Shown: positions 13,798 to 21,093 of the stretch, piece after piece
Layout of the letters: every line of letters starts with the position of its first letter
Numbering within the stretch: the stretch's first letter is position 1
IMG/VR virus record: IMGVR_UViG_3300030104_005545
Span: 1-24,210 of that record
Direction: 5' to 3' (one strand)
DNA from: a virus
Length of the DNA: 24,210 bases
Position numbers and translations under genes: made by a program
The notes under the pieces: model-generated
The model's input: only the letters and a program-made list of their open reading frames with translations
Database searches by the model: none
Told to the model about the DNA's origin: nothing

Positions 13798-14421
13798 ATG
13801 GCAAATTCAACTTTTAGTGGTCCGGTCAGATCAGAAGGTGGCTTTAACGTAATTAATAAAGCAGCTTCTACTGGCGTGATTACAGAAACTGGTTTTTCAG
13901 TTAACTCAACTGGACAACTAGTATCAATGGGAACTAGAAAAATACAATCTTTTGCTGGTACATTGGCATCAACAAACGCAGCATCAACTGCTTATGGAGA
14001 TGGTGATGTCCTTGTTGAATTAGGAACTTTAGATGTTACAGCACCTGACGATTTAGTAACACCTTCTAAGTTTTTTATTCACAGAGCATTAATTGGTATT
14101 ACAACTGCAGCAGGACAAACTCTTGTTGGTGGTTTATCATTAAGTGCAACATCTGGAACAGCGACTAACACTGCAGTTGCTTCTGGAACTGAAATTGTTG
14201 GTGCTGGTGTAACATCTTTTAACGAACAGTTAAGTGCTACACAATCAATCACAGAGGTTGATGTAAACTTTAACAATACTGCTGGTAACTACCACATCTT
14301 TGTTCCAAACATTACAGCGGCGATTGCTAGTAAAAACTTATATGCTTTTGCTACTACAGCAGTAAACGCTGACATAACTGCTGGAAGATTTACAGTAGAA
14401 TTAGAATACTCAGTATTTTAA
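13798..14421 (+). CDS. probable virion structural protein, beta-rich
   Basis: 207 residues from the ATG at 13798, chosen because AAAGGAGA lies just upstream; an in-frame ATG at 13762 would add 12 residues without a ribosome site. Rich in Gly, Ser, Thr and Ala, with MANSTFSGPVRSEGGFNVIN at the N-terminus and repeated short beta strands. Start resembles beta-prism or decoration-type virion proteins. It is bracketed by terminators on both sides, so it forms a single-gene unit. No specific domain recognised. Confidence 0.65.
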   Translation: MANSTFSGPVRSEGGFNVINKAASTGVITETGFSVNSTGQLVSMGTRKIQSFAGTLASTNAASTAYGDGDVLVELGTLDVTAPDDLVTPSKFFIHRALIGITTAAGQTLVGGLSLSATSGTATNTAVASGTEIVGAGVTSFNEQLSATQSITEVDVNFNNTAGNYHIFVPNITAAIASKNLYAFATTAVNADITAGRFTVELEYSVF

Positions 14422-14433
14422 AAATTAACGTTA

Positions 14434-14459
14434 ATGTGGGCCTTCGGGCCCACATGTTT
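14434..14459 (+). terminator. TTCG-loop terminator-like hairpin
   Basis: ATGTGGGCC (14434-14442) pairs perfectly with GGCCCACAT (14447-14455) on a TTCG loop, followed by GTTTC. The U tract is short, so read-through or processing is possible. Confidence 0.7.
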
Positions 14460-14480
14460 CTTAATTAAGGAGGGAAACAC

Positions 14481-14894
14481 ATGGCAGACACAGTAACAGG
14501 ACCAGAGGTCTTACAAGAAAACGATAAAAGAGTAGCTCTTAAAATAGTTATAGAATCAGATGGTACAGGCAGTACAACTGTTTTTTATGACGCTTCAGCA
14601 CGTACTGTTGCAGGAGCCGCTACACGAGGAGCCTTACAAAGAGTTTGGTTTTGTTGTGATACAGGCGACGGAGGAGATTCTTTTGCTCGTTTAGATTTTG
14701 AAGATTCAGATGGAGACAGACCTTTACTTGGTTTAACAGGAACAGGTTATTGGGACTTTAGAGAATTCGGTGGATTACCACCAAGCACTGACGCCAACAC
14801 TAACGGTGATATTAATGTGGTCATTCCCGGTGAGGCTGACGACGGTAATATGTACACAATTATAGCAGAGTTTATTAAAACTGGCTCAGTGTAA
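14481..14894 (+). CDS. small beta-rich probable virion protein
   Basis: 137 residues, acidic, Gly/Asp/Thr-rich, likely mainly beta strands. The start follows AAGGAGGGAAACACATG. No domain recognised. It has a repeated D-G-D/E-D-G pattern (GDGGDSFARLDFEDSDGD around 66-83). The gene follows a TTCG hairpin and precedes an adaptor-like gene by 13 bases; a head-tail or neck role is possible from position only. Confidence 0.65.
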   Translation: MADTVTGPEVLQENDKRVALKIVIESDGTGSTTVFYDASARTVAGAATRGALQRVWFCCDTGDGGDSFARLDFEDSDGDRPLLGLTGTGYWDFREFGGLPPSTDANTNGDINVVIPGEADDGNMYTIIAEFIKTGSV

Positions 14895-14907
14895 TAGGGA
14901 GTAACGT

Positions 14908-15579
14908 ATGGCTGTATCAGGTTCTACTGATTTTAGCATAGATGCTGCAGAAGTAATTCAAGAAGCTTACGAACGTTGTGGGTTACAAGAAGTTACTGGA
15001 AAAGACTTGCGTACAGCAATACGTAGTATGAACTTGCTGATGTCTGAGTGGGCCAATCGTGGTCTTAACTTATGGACTATTCAACTTGGAACACAATCAA
15101 CAACAGCAAGTGATGCTGACTACACTTTAGCCACAAATATTGTAGATGTTTTAGAAGTTGTATTAAGAGATGCTAATAGTTTAGATACAAATCTTGGTAG
15201 AGTTAGTCGTGCTGATTATCACATGCTTCCAAATAAAAGCACCGAAGGTAGACCATCTCAGTTTTATTTTGAAAGAACAACGACGCCAACTTTGTTTTTG
15301 TACCCAACTCCTGATTTATCTACATATACCGTAAGATATTATTACTTAAAAAGACTAGATGATCTTGATTTAGCCACAGATGATCCAAATGTTTCATTTA
15401 GATTTTTGCCTTGCTTAGTTGCAGGTATGGCTTATTATCTTGCTATGAAAAAAGCACCTGAAAAAGTTCAACTGTTGAAAGCAGTTTACGACGAAGAATT
15501 TGAACGAGCTCGACAAGAAGACAGGGAGCGCTCTAGTTTTAGCGCAGTTCCTGGACGAGGGTACTTTAACAACTACTAA
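14908..15579 (+). CDS. head-tail adaptor-like protein (tail tubular A / P22 gp4 type)
   Basis: 223 residues. N-terminal helices AAEVIQEAYERCGLQEVTGKD and LRTAIRSMNLLMSEWANRGLNLW are followed by a beta-rich middle (PSQFYFERTTTPTLFLYPTP, YTVRYYYLKRLDDLD) and a C-terminal helix with LKAVYDEEFERARQEDRER. This layout matches the adaptor or tail tubular A type of podovirus-like phages, which joins the portal to the tail. Two such proteins exist in this window (see 20477). Assignment is by architecture, with moderate certainty. Confidence 0.65.
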   Translation: MAVSGSTDFSIDAAEVIQEAYERCGLQEVTGKDLRTAIRSMNLLMSEWANRGLNLWTIQLGTQSTTASDADYTLATNIVDVLEVVLRDANSLDTNLGRVSRADYHMLPNKSTEGRPSQFYFERTTTPTLFLYPTPDLSTYTVRYYYLKRLDDLDLATDDPNVSFRFLPCLVAGMAYYLAMKKAPEKVQLLKAVYDEEFERARQEDRERSSFSAVPGRGYFNNY

Positions 15580-15589
15580 AGGAGGATTT

Positions 15590-15700
15590 ATGATTAGTAA
15601 GTTACTTTTTATAAAAGATTGGGCGATGAATCTTGATAAGAAGAAAAAGATCATTGCAGCAGCCATTGTAATCATAATTATTATTGCACTGGTAAAATAA
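15590..15700 (+). CDS. 36-residue membrane peptide at the start of the lysis block
   Basis: MISKLLFIKDWAMNLDKKKK followed by a hydrophobic run rich in Ile (about 21-33), ending KALVK-like with a terminal Lys. A single membrane span with a basic cytosolic part is likely. AAGGAGG lies 5 bases before the ATG at 15590. Longer frames that start inside the previous gene were rejected. The next gene overlaps its stop (TAATG). Tiny membrane peptides beside an amidase and holin may be accessory lysis proteins, which is inference. Confidence 0.65.
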   Translation: MISKLLFIKDWAMNLDKKKKIIAAAIVIIIIIALVK

Positions 15701-16122
15701 TGGAACCACGAAATTCAACAGAATTAATCGTTATCCATTGTGCGGCAACAAAAGCTTCTATGGATGTGGATGCAGCAACCATAAGAGATTGGCATGTCAA
15801 TGGCAATGGATGGCGAGATATAGGCTATCACAAAGTAATAAAACGTTCAGGAGAAGTTGAAGATGGACGAGATATTCGTGATTCAGGCGCACATGCTGCT
15901 GGCTATAATCATAAAAGCATAGGTATTTGTCTTGTAGGAGGTATGGCTGATGATAATTCTGCTGAAAATAATTTTACTGATCATCAATGGATAGCTCTTT
16001 TGGTGTTAGTTAAAGAATTACAAGATGAATATCCAGACGCTAATGTTATTGGTCATAATGAAATAAGTGAAAAAGAATGTCCGTCATTTGACGTTCAAGA
16101 ATGGAAGAGGGATAATTTATAA
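15700..16122 (+). CDS. N-acetylmuramoyl-L-alanine amidase (T7 lysozyme-like endolysin)
   Basis: 140 residues, close to the 151 of T7 lysozyme. It cuts the amide bond between muramic acid and the stem peptide of peptidoglycan. Zinc ligands match the Amidase_2 family: His13 (IVIHCAATK), His119 (IGHNEI) and Cys127 (KECPSFD). Tyr43 (GYHKVI) and Lys125 correspond to the catalytic Tyr46 and Lys128 of T7 lysozyme. No signal peptide, so release through the holin encoded next. Start overlaps the upstream stop and the stop overlaps the holin start. Confidence 0.94.
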   Translation: MEPRNSTELIVIHCAATKASMDVDAATIRDWHVNGNGWRDIGYHKVIKRSGEVEDGRDIRDSGAHAAGYNHKSIGICLVGGMADDNSAENNFTDHQWIALLVLVKELQDEYPDANVIGHNEISEKECPSFDVQEWKRDNL

Positions 16123-16508
16123 TGGGACCATTACTATCAATATTACCTACTGTACTTAAAACAGGAGCTAGTGTTTTTGCTAATAAACAAAAAGCAAAAA
16201 TACTTATGTCCGACGCTGCTTTATTGCATGCACAGAAAATGGCAAATGGAGAAGTGGAGTATCAAGCTCAAGTTAGACAATCAAACGACAAAGGATGGAA
16301 AGACGAGTTCGTTTTGATTCTCATAAGTTTGCCGATTTTATTGTTGATATGGAGTGTGTTTAGCGATGACCCAAGCATACAAGAAAAGATAGATGTGTTC
16401 TTTGACAAGTTTGCAAATCTGCCTTTTTGGTACCAGAGCTTGTTTATCGGCGTGGTCGCCTCGATATACGGACTCAAGGGCGCAGATATATTTAAAGGTA
16501 AAAAATGA
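16122..16508 (+). CDS. 3-TM-type holin-like membrane protein
   Basis: 128 residues. A weakly hydrophobic N-terminal helix (2-20) precedes a charged region and two membrane spans (about 62-80, FVLILISLPILLLIWSVF; and 103-118, WYQSLFIGVVASIYGL), ending GADIFKGKK. The layout resembles the holin family found next to amidases in marine phages and gene transfer agents. It would release the endolysin from the cytoplasm. Starts on the amidase stop; overlaps the next gene by 4 bases (ATGA). Confidence 0.78.
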   Translation: MGPLLSILPTVLKTGASVFANKQKAKILMSDAALLHAQKMANGEVEYQAQVRQSNDKGWKDEFVLILISLPILLLIWSVFSDDPSIQEKIDVFFDKFANLPFWYQSLFIGVVASIYGLKGADIFKGKK

Positions 16509-16744
16509 AAATGACTTGGGTCATAACTGCTATGCTACTTTATCATGGCGTAGAAAAACCTATTATTACTGACTATTTGGTAAAATCGTTTGACACAAAA
16601 TTTGATTGTTTAGACTATGTTTGGGACAACAAAGTAGATATGATTGATGGTTTATTAGAAGTACACAGAGAAGTAGATGGTGTTAAACTAAGAACGTTTG
16701 CTTTTTATTGTGAAAACAGATTCGTAGAATTGGAAGAAGTATGA
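16505..16744 (+). CDS. small Cys-pair protein with hydrophobic N-terminus
   Basis: 79 residues. Hydrophobic N-terminus (MKMTWVITAMLLYHG) fits a short signal or membrane anchor. Two cysteines (35 and 69) in a beta-rich part suggest a periplasmic disulphide. The gene starts in an ATGA overlap with the holin gene and ends in an ATGA overlap with a further small frame. A similar layout, a hydrophobic start and two Cys about 22-34 residues apart, is present in the gene at 17163. Likely a lysis or envelope helper; no function known. Confidence 0.65.
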   Translation: MKMTWVITAMLLYHGVEKPIITDYLVKSFDTKFDCLDYVWDNKVDMIDGLLEVHREVDGVKLRTFAFYCENRFVELEEV

Positions 16745-16815
16745 TAGATTTTTCTGGTTTTGGTATTTATTTTTTTTATGTAGCAATTATTTTATTTGTT
16801 TATGAAGCTCTCTGA
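16741..16815 (+). CDS. possible 24-residue membrane peptide
   Basis: MIDFSGFGIYFFYVAIILFVYEAL, almost wholly hydrophobic and long enough to cross a membrane once. The ATG overlaps the preceding stop (ATGA) in the same arrangement as the neighbours, and its end overlaps the start of the gene at 16802 in another frame. Too short to be sure, but coupling and composition favour translation. Confidence 0.4.
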   Translation: MIDFSGFGIYFFYVAIILFVYEAL

Positions 16816-17176
16816 AGACACGACCGTCTCCTTACCATTTAAAAATCTTTTGGCCATTCTGGCCGCCGTGGCACTTGGCACGACCAGCTATTTTACGGTG
16901 GTTGAACGTTTAAACAGTATTGAAACTACATTACAGCTAATGGAAAAAGATTTAGAAGCTGCTAATATCTTTATAGATTCGGTGCCCAAGGGCGGCATGG
17001 TCAGTCCCCAAGTCCAAGAATTATACATGTTGGTTGAGTACCTTGGCGAGAACGTAGACAAACTAAAAGAACAGATGGAAGCAGAGATACCTATGATATT
17101 AAAAAATGATATGGTTATACAGTTTCACGAGGAAAGATTAATAGACTTGGAGTCAAAAACAAATGGAAACCATTAA
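16802..17176 (+). CDS. membrane-anchored coiled-coil protein of the lysis region
   Basis: 124 residues from the ATG at 16802 (a TTG at 16796 would add two). Short basic N-terminus, one membrane span (about 14-32, LLAILAAVALGTTSYFTVV), then a long charged helix with heptad-like LNSIETTLQLMEKDLE and VEYLGENVDKLKEQME. From memory this layout recurs next to amidase and holin in marine phages. It could be an inner-membrane spanin-like or signal-anchor protein, but no lipoprotein partner was found. The 3' end overlaps the next gene by 14 bases. Confidence 0.7.
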   Translation: MKLSEDTTVSLPFKNLLAILAAVALGTTSYFTVVERLNSIETTLQLMEKDLEAANIFIDSVPKGGMVSPQVQELYMLVEYLGENVDKLKEQMEAEIPMILKNDMVIQFHEERLIDLESKTNGNH

Positions 17177-17384
17177 AGTTGTATTTGCAATACTTATGAT
17201 ACAGAACGGTTCAACAATTGAGATGGTGCCGACTGAGGGACTTAGCGATTGTCTTAAGCAGAAACGTTTAATTAGCAGACAGATAGGTGAGGAGCAAGAT
17301 GGAATATACATGCAATGTAAGGAGGTTACGGCTTCTCTCTACGAAGACATGGGCCGACTTAAGATCAAAAAGATCATAGAATAA
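17163..17384 (+). CDS. small Cys-pair protein, similar in layout to its neighbour
   Basis: 73 residues with a hydrophobic start (VVFAILMIQNGS), Cys30 and Cys52, and a Lys-rich end. Layout and spacing recall the protein at 16505 (hydrophobic N-terminus, DCL then a later C). The two may be distant paralogues flanking the membrane-anchored coiled-coil gene. ATG lies within the end of the preceding gene. Function unknown; probably envelope-associated. Confidence 0.65.
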   Translation: METIKVVFAILMIQNGSTIEMVPTEGLSDCLKQKRLISRQIGEEQDGIYMQCKEVTASLYEDMGRLKIKKIIE

Positions 17385-17388
17385 CGCC

Positions 17389-17421
17389 TTGACTAAGGAG
17401 TATATCTAAGTAAATTATAAT
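17389..17421 (+). promoter_or_regulatory. possible promoter after the lysis block
   Basis: TTGACT (17389-17394) has TAAATT 16 bases later (17411-17416) and a perfect TATAAT 21 bases later (17416-17421). Neither pair is ideal. It lies in the 64-base gap before the exported protein at 17449, which has a GGGGGGA Shine-Dalgarno-like tract. Confidence 0.35.
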
Positions 17422-17448
17422 ATAACATAAAAGCAGTTCGGGGGGATT

Positions 17449-18159
17449 ATGCTTAAGGGTATTTCAATACTAGTTATTGTATTAGTTGGATTTTTATGGA
17501 TGTTTGGTTCTTTAATGGACTCCGCAATGGCAGACGTCACAGGCGCTGGCTCAACAAACAACACACAAAATACATCAGGATCATCAGCTAGTAACACAGC
17601 AATTACGGGCGGCTATCACAGTGAGTCCACAACAAACTATCAAGATGGTTCATCATCTAATACAACTACAAACAACAGTACTACAAACAATTCTTATACT
17701 GGTGATCAACGTACGGTGCCCTCTGCATCTGCTCCGGGTATTTCTGCAATGTCACAAGATCTTTGCACTGTAGGTGTATCTGCAGGTTTGCAAAAACCAT
17801 TGATAGGTGCAAGTCTTGGTATTACAAAACGTGATATGAATTGTGAACGTATGAAGTTATCTAAACTATTATTTGATTTTAACATGAAGGTTGCTGCTGT
17901 ATCCATACTATGTCAAGACAGCAGAGTATTTCAAAGCATGGCACATGCTGGAACACCGTGTCCGTTTAATGGCAAAATAGGTGATGCTGCATTAGAAGAA
18001 TGGAATAAATATGACAAAGAAAGACCCGACTACGAAGAGTATGTGGCGTCATTACGATACATGGAAAAAGTAGATAACAAAATCTTGGAGGAGTTAAATG
18101 AAGAACCTATTATTGTTGACGGCGATGGCAACGCTGTTATCCTCGGTAGCCAAAACTGA
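17449..18159 (+). CDS. secreted or membrane-anchored Ser/Thr/Asn-rich protein
   Basis: 236 residues. A hydrophobic segment (5-22) with AMA-DV near residue 28 fits a signal peptide or anchor. Residues 34-87 are a low-complexity Ser/Thr/Asn linker. The C-terminal domain (about 98-205) has Cys106, Cys132, Cys155 and Cys171 with LCTVGVSAGLQKPLIG and MKVAAVSILCQDSRVFQSMA, a pattern I recall from marine phage proteins near lysis or tail genes. The gene overlaps the next by 62 bases. A disulphide-bonded extracytoplasmic domain is likely; role unknown. Confidence 0.7.
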   Translation: MLKGISILVIVLVGFLWMFGSLMDSAMADVTGAGSTNNTQNTSGSSASNTAITGGYHSESTTNYQDGSSSNTTTNNSTTNNSYTGDQRTVPSASAPGISAMSQDLCTVGVSAGLQKPLIGASLGITKRDMNCERMKLSKLLFDFNMKVAAVSILCQDSRVFQSMAHAGTPCPFNGKIGDAALEEWNKYDKERPDYEEYVASLRYMEKVDNKILEELNEEPIIVDGDGNAVILGSQN

Positions 18160-19876
18160 CGTAGTAGTTATACCAGACACACCAAACGTAGGCGACACAA
18201 CCACAATCACCACTGTAACAACAGGCAATCCTGTTACAACAGATAATCTTATATCTCACGATTGGATTGATGGCAGTTGGGTAGGCACAATGTTTCCAGA
18301 TTCATCAGACATAAACGAACACATTTATCTTACAGGTAAAGATGGCGCATATGCAGAGACTACAATTAAATCAGAAGACTATGTGTCAATAGAAGAAATG
18401 AAATTAGGTTTTAGTTCTAACTTTAACGCTGACATACGATGGTGGAACCCAACTGAGTCAACAGTCACAATGTATCAAATAGCGTCTAATGGTGTTGACA
18501 CCACAACACAAAGCACAACATTTGAAGACACAACAAATCACAATTATCAGTTTAATAATTATGGCAACACTTTAATAATGAATGCTGACCCAAACATGAC
18601 ACATGGCACACTTACAGCAGGTTTTAGTTTTGATATACTTGGAAATAAAAACTACAACGGCGGACATGCAGGTGTAGACGTAAAGGACCCAACACTAACC
18701 ATAGACTACACTGCATTGTCAGCGACAACTGTGACAACAGTTGAATACTGTTGGCAAAAAAATCCACCAACATGTCCTGGTCAAGACGAAATAGATATTG
18801 TTGAGGATATAATAGATGACATCGATACTATTATTTACGACATACCTGATGATTTTTTTGAACCAGAACCTGTTCCAATAGATATTGAATATTCATTCAA
18901 TGATGAATACTTTGAAGAAGATTTTGGTATAGAAGATGATTATATGATAGCTGACGAATTTTTTTTTGAAGACGATTACTATCAAGATGACTTTTACGAA
19001 GACATTGAATTGGCATACGTTCCTGAAACAGATATTGACATGGACATGGACATGAACGTAGATTGGAATAATTCTAATGTAGAACTATTTGATGACCTGC
19101 CTCTGGTAGAGGAGGCGGTTATAGATGACATAGTTATGGAAGAGGAAATGTTTGTAGAAGAATTTACAGAAGAAATGCAAGAAGAGTTTATAGAAGAAGT
19201 GTATGAAGAATTCGTAATAGAAACAGAAACTGAACCAATGCCTGAACCAGAGCCGGAACCTATAGAAGAGGTGGCCATGGTAGAGGAAGAAATTATAGAA
19301 GAAGAACCAATCGAAGAGGAAATTATAGATGAAGAAGTTGCAGAGCAACCCAGTAGCGAAGAAGTTATTGCAGACGAACCAGAACCGACAACAGAAGTTG
19401 CCGAACAAGAAGAGATCGTCGAGGAGCCAATTGAAACAGAACCTACTGAAATTGCAGAAACAGCAGAGCCAGAATCTACAGAATCAGTGGAAGTTGATAT
19501 AGATATTAAGGTCGCTGCCATAGAAAAAGCAATACAGAACAAAGTATCAAACGAGATGCAACGAGTCAGTTTAACGCTTGATGTAATTAATGAAATTGTG
19601 TCTCGTGAGATGACAGCAAAACAAGCCGATATTTCTAGCTATTTTGACACAAATGCTGCGCTGTTCGATACGCGTCAATTACCAGGCGGTGACCCTATGT
19701 TTTTTATGCAGGCTAGTCTAGACAGCTATAATAAAACAATATATGCTAGACAATTAAACATCATTGGCTCAGATCCTGTTGTAAAATACGAAAACAGAAT
19801 GAGAAATGCTAAACAAAAAACAGGCGAAGCCTACTTAAAATTAAAGGAGTTGCTAAATGCAAGAACTATTCAGTAA
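18098..19876 (+). CDS. large exported Asp/Glu-rich protein of unknown function
   Basis: 592 residues. Signal peptide-like start (MKNLLLLTAMATLLSSVA). Residues about 20-220 are Thr-rich and likely beta, ending in a Cys pair (EYCWQKNPPTCPG). Residues about 231-470 are an acidic stretch of unusual length, dominated by Asp, Glu, Tyr, Phe and Pro. Residues 471-592 are helical and of normal composition. GGAGGAG lies 5 bases before the ATG. The overlap with the upstream frame and the signal peptide suggest a paired export product. A cation-binding, charge-mimicking or adhesion role is possible but unsupported. Long antisense frames across it are shadows of its repeats. Confidence 0.7.
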   Translation: MKNLLLLTAMATLLSSVAKTDVVVIPDTPNVGDTTTITTVTTGNPVTTDNLISHDWIDGSWVGTMFPDSSDINEHIYLTGKDGAYAETTIKSEDYVSIEEMKLGFSSNFNADIRWWNPTESTVTMYQIASNGVDTTTQSTTFEDTTNHNYQFNNYGNTLIMNADPNMTHGTLTAGFSFDILGNKNYNGGHAGVDVKDPTLTIDYTALSATTVTTVEYCWQKNPPTCPGQDEIDIVEDIIDDIDTIIYDIPDDFFEPEPVPIDIEYSFNDEYFEEDFGIEDDYMIADEFFFEDDYYQDDFYEDIELAYVPETDIDMDMDMNVDWNNSNVELFDDLPLVEEAVIDDIVMEEEMFVEEFTEEMQEEFIEEVYEEFVIETETEPMPEPEPEPIEEVAMVEEEIIEEEPIEEEIIDEEVAEQPSSEEVIADEPEPTTEVAEQEEIVEEPIETEPTEIAETAEPESTESVEVDIDIKVAAIEKAIQNKVSNEMQRVSLTLDVINEIVSREMTAKQADISSYFDTNAALFDTRQLPGGDPMFFMQASLDSYNKTIYARQLNIIGSDPVVKYENRMRNAKQKTGEAYLKLKELLNARTIQ

Positions 19877-20156
19877 ACTCAGTGGATACGCAGCACTTAT
19901 TGGTGTTATAGGTGCCATTGGTGGAGGTTTTATGGCATGGGGTGAATTTAATAACCGCATTGCACAGTTAGAAAATAAAGAATTTATTGTTAATGAAACT
20001 GTTGATTTATCAAATATTAATCAAAAAATAGAAGATCTTATTAAAGCAATAGAAGCTGTTAAAGCTGATGTAAAAATAAATGAAGCGGCGATAAATTTTC
20101 TTGATGCAAAAATAAACGAAATAAAAGTAGAACAATCTAATCCACTTGGAGGTTAA
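19857..20156 (+). CDS. small membrane-anchored coiled-coil protein
   Basis: 99 residues: a membrane span (about 10-28, GYAALIGVIGAIGGGFMAW) then a coiled coil (about 35-93). Shine-Dalgarno AAAGGAG and the ATG lie in the end of the preceding gene. The same plan, span then coil, is found at 16802, though the sequences are unlike. It directly follows the acidic exported protein; they may act together at the envelope. Confidence 0.7.
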   Translation: MQELFSKLSGYAALIGVIGAIGGGFMAWGEFNNRIAQLENKEFIVNETVDLSNINQKIEDLIKAIEAVKADVKINEAAINFLDAKINEIKVEQSNPLGG

Positions 20157-20480
20157 ATGGCGTACGCAAGAGGTAAATACGCAAAAGCGATCTCTGATCG
20201 AAGTGGGGTTGCATTTCCCTATAAAGAAATGGTAAAAGAATGGAATGGCTCTTTAGTTCACAGAACTGAGTATGAAGAAAAACATCCTCAACTAGAGCCT
20301 AAACGAGTTCGTTCTGATAAGATATCATTATTAGACGCTCGCCCTCAAGAACAACATGTAGTGTTTGTGTCTATTGGACGTGGAGCAGAAACTGTTTTTT
20401 CTTCCGATACGATGCAGCCCGCAACTGTTGCACAAGACATAACAGCTTTATTTAAGATTGGAACAGTAACAGTGTCATGA
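20157..20480 (+). CDS. conserved probable virion protein
   Basis: 107 residues. Start follows the preceding stop directly, with GGAGG about 5 bases upstream (GGAGGTTAAATG). MAYARGKYAKAISDRSGVAFPYKEM then VKEWNGSLVHRTEYEEKHPQLEP is, from memory, a frequent small protein next to adaptor and tail genes of marine phages. The Arg/Lys-rich start with FPYKEM may form a small zinc-free fold. Overlaps the next gene by 4 bases (ATGA), so co-translation with the adaptor-like protein is expected. Confidence 0.7.
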   Translation: MAYARGKYAKAISDRSGVAFPYKEMVKEWNGSLVHRTEYEEKHPQLEPKRVRSDKISLLDARPQEQHVVFVSIGRGAETVFSSDTMQPATVAQDITALFKIGTVTVS

Positions 20481-21091
20481 CCACATTTACAATATTAAAA
20501 CAAGATTTAATTGATTTAACAGAGGATAATAGTTCAGCATTTGCAACCGAAAGTTTACAATTTATAGCAACAGCAGAATTAAGATTATCTAGAGAACTTG
20601 ATAATTGTCCTGGACTACAGAAACACGTTACTTCTGCATTAACAGCTAGTGATCCTTTTATAACCAAACCATCAGATTATGTTTCTTCTATATCTTTTCA
20701 AGTGTTGTCTTCAGCAGCAGCAAGAACACCTCTTGAATATAGAGATGTTAGTTACATTAATGAGTATTGGCCAACTAGAACAAGCACCGGCACTCCAAAA
20801 TATTATGCAGATTGGGACGATAACTTTTTTATAGTCGCACCAACTCCAAGCGCTGGTTTAAATTTAGAAATTAATTACAGAAGAAGATTTGATGCTCTTG
20901 ATAGTGATACAGCTACAAATTGGTTAACAGAACATGCTTATGATGCATTACTTTACGGTTCTCTTATCGAAGCAGCTGTTTATAATAAAAACCCACAACA
21001 GCAACAAGTGTATCAGCAACGTTACGTTGACGCTGTACAATCAGTGAATAAAGAACTTGCATTAAAACGTGGTGATAACTTTACTAGGTAG
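20477..21091 (+). CDS. head-tail adaptor protein (SU10 adaptor type)
   Basis: 204 residues. N-terminal helices LKQDLIDLTEDNSSAFATES and LQFIATAELRLSRELD, a beta-rich middle with PSDYVSSISFQV, GTPKYYADWDDNFFIVAPTP and LEINYRRRFDALD, then helices ending QQRYVDAVQSVNKELALKRGD. This is the order typical of the SU10-type adaptor family that binds under the portal. It lies between a small virion protein and the tail-fibre gene. It shares plan, but little sequence, with the protein at 14908, so two connector rings or a connector plus nozzle are possible. Confidence 0.72.
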   Translation: MTTFTILKQDLIDLTEDNSSAFATESLQFIATAELRLSRELDNCPGLQKHVTSALTASDPFITKPSDYVSSISFQVLSSAAARTPLEYRDVSYINEYWPTRTSTGTPKYYADWDDNFFIVAPTPSAGLNLEINYRRRFDALDSDTATNWLTEHAYDALLYGSLIEAAVYNKNPQQQQVYQQRYVDAVQSVNKELALKRGDNFTR

Positions 21092-21093
21092 TT

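Noticed and set aside
18994-19542. 182-residue antisense frame of Ser/Ile/Thr composition
   Set aside because: It is the mirror of the Glu/Asp-rich codons on the + strand (gene at 18098), with no ribosome site.
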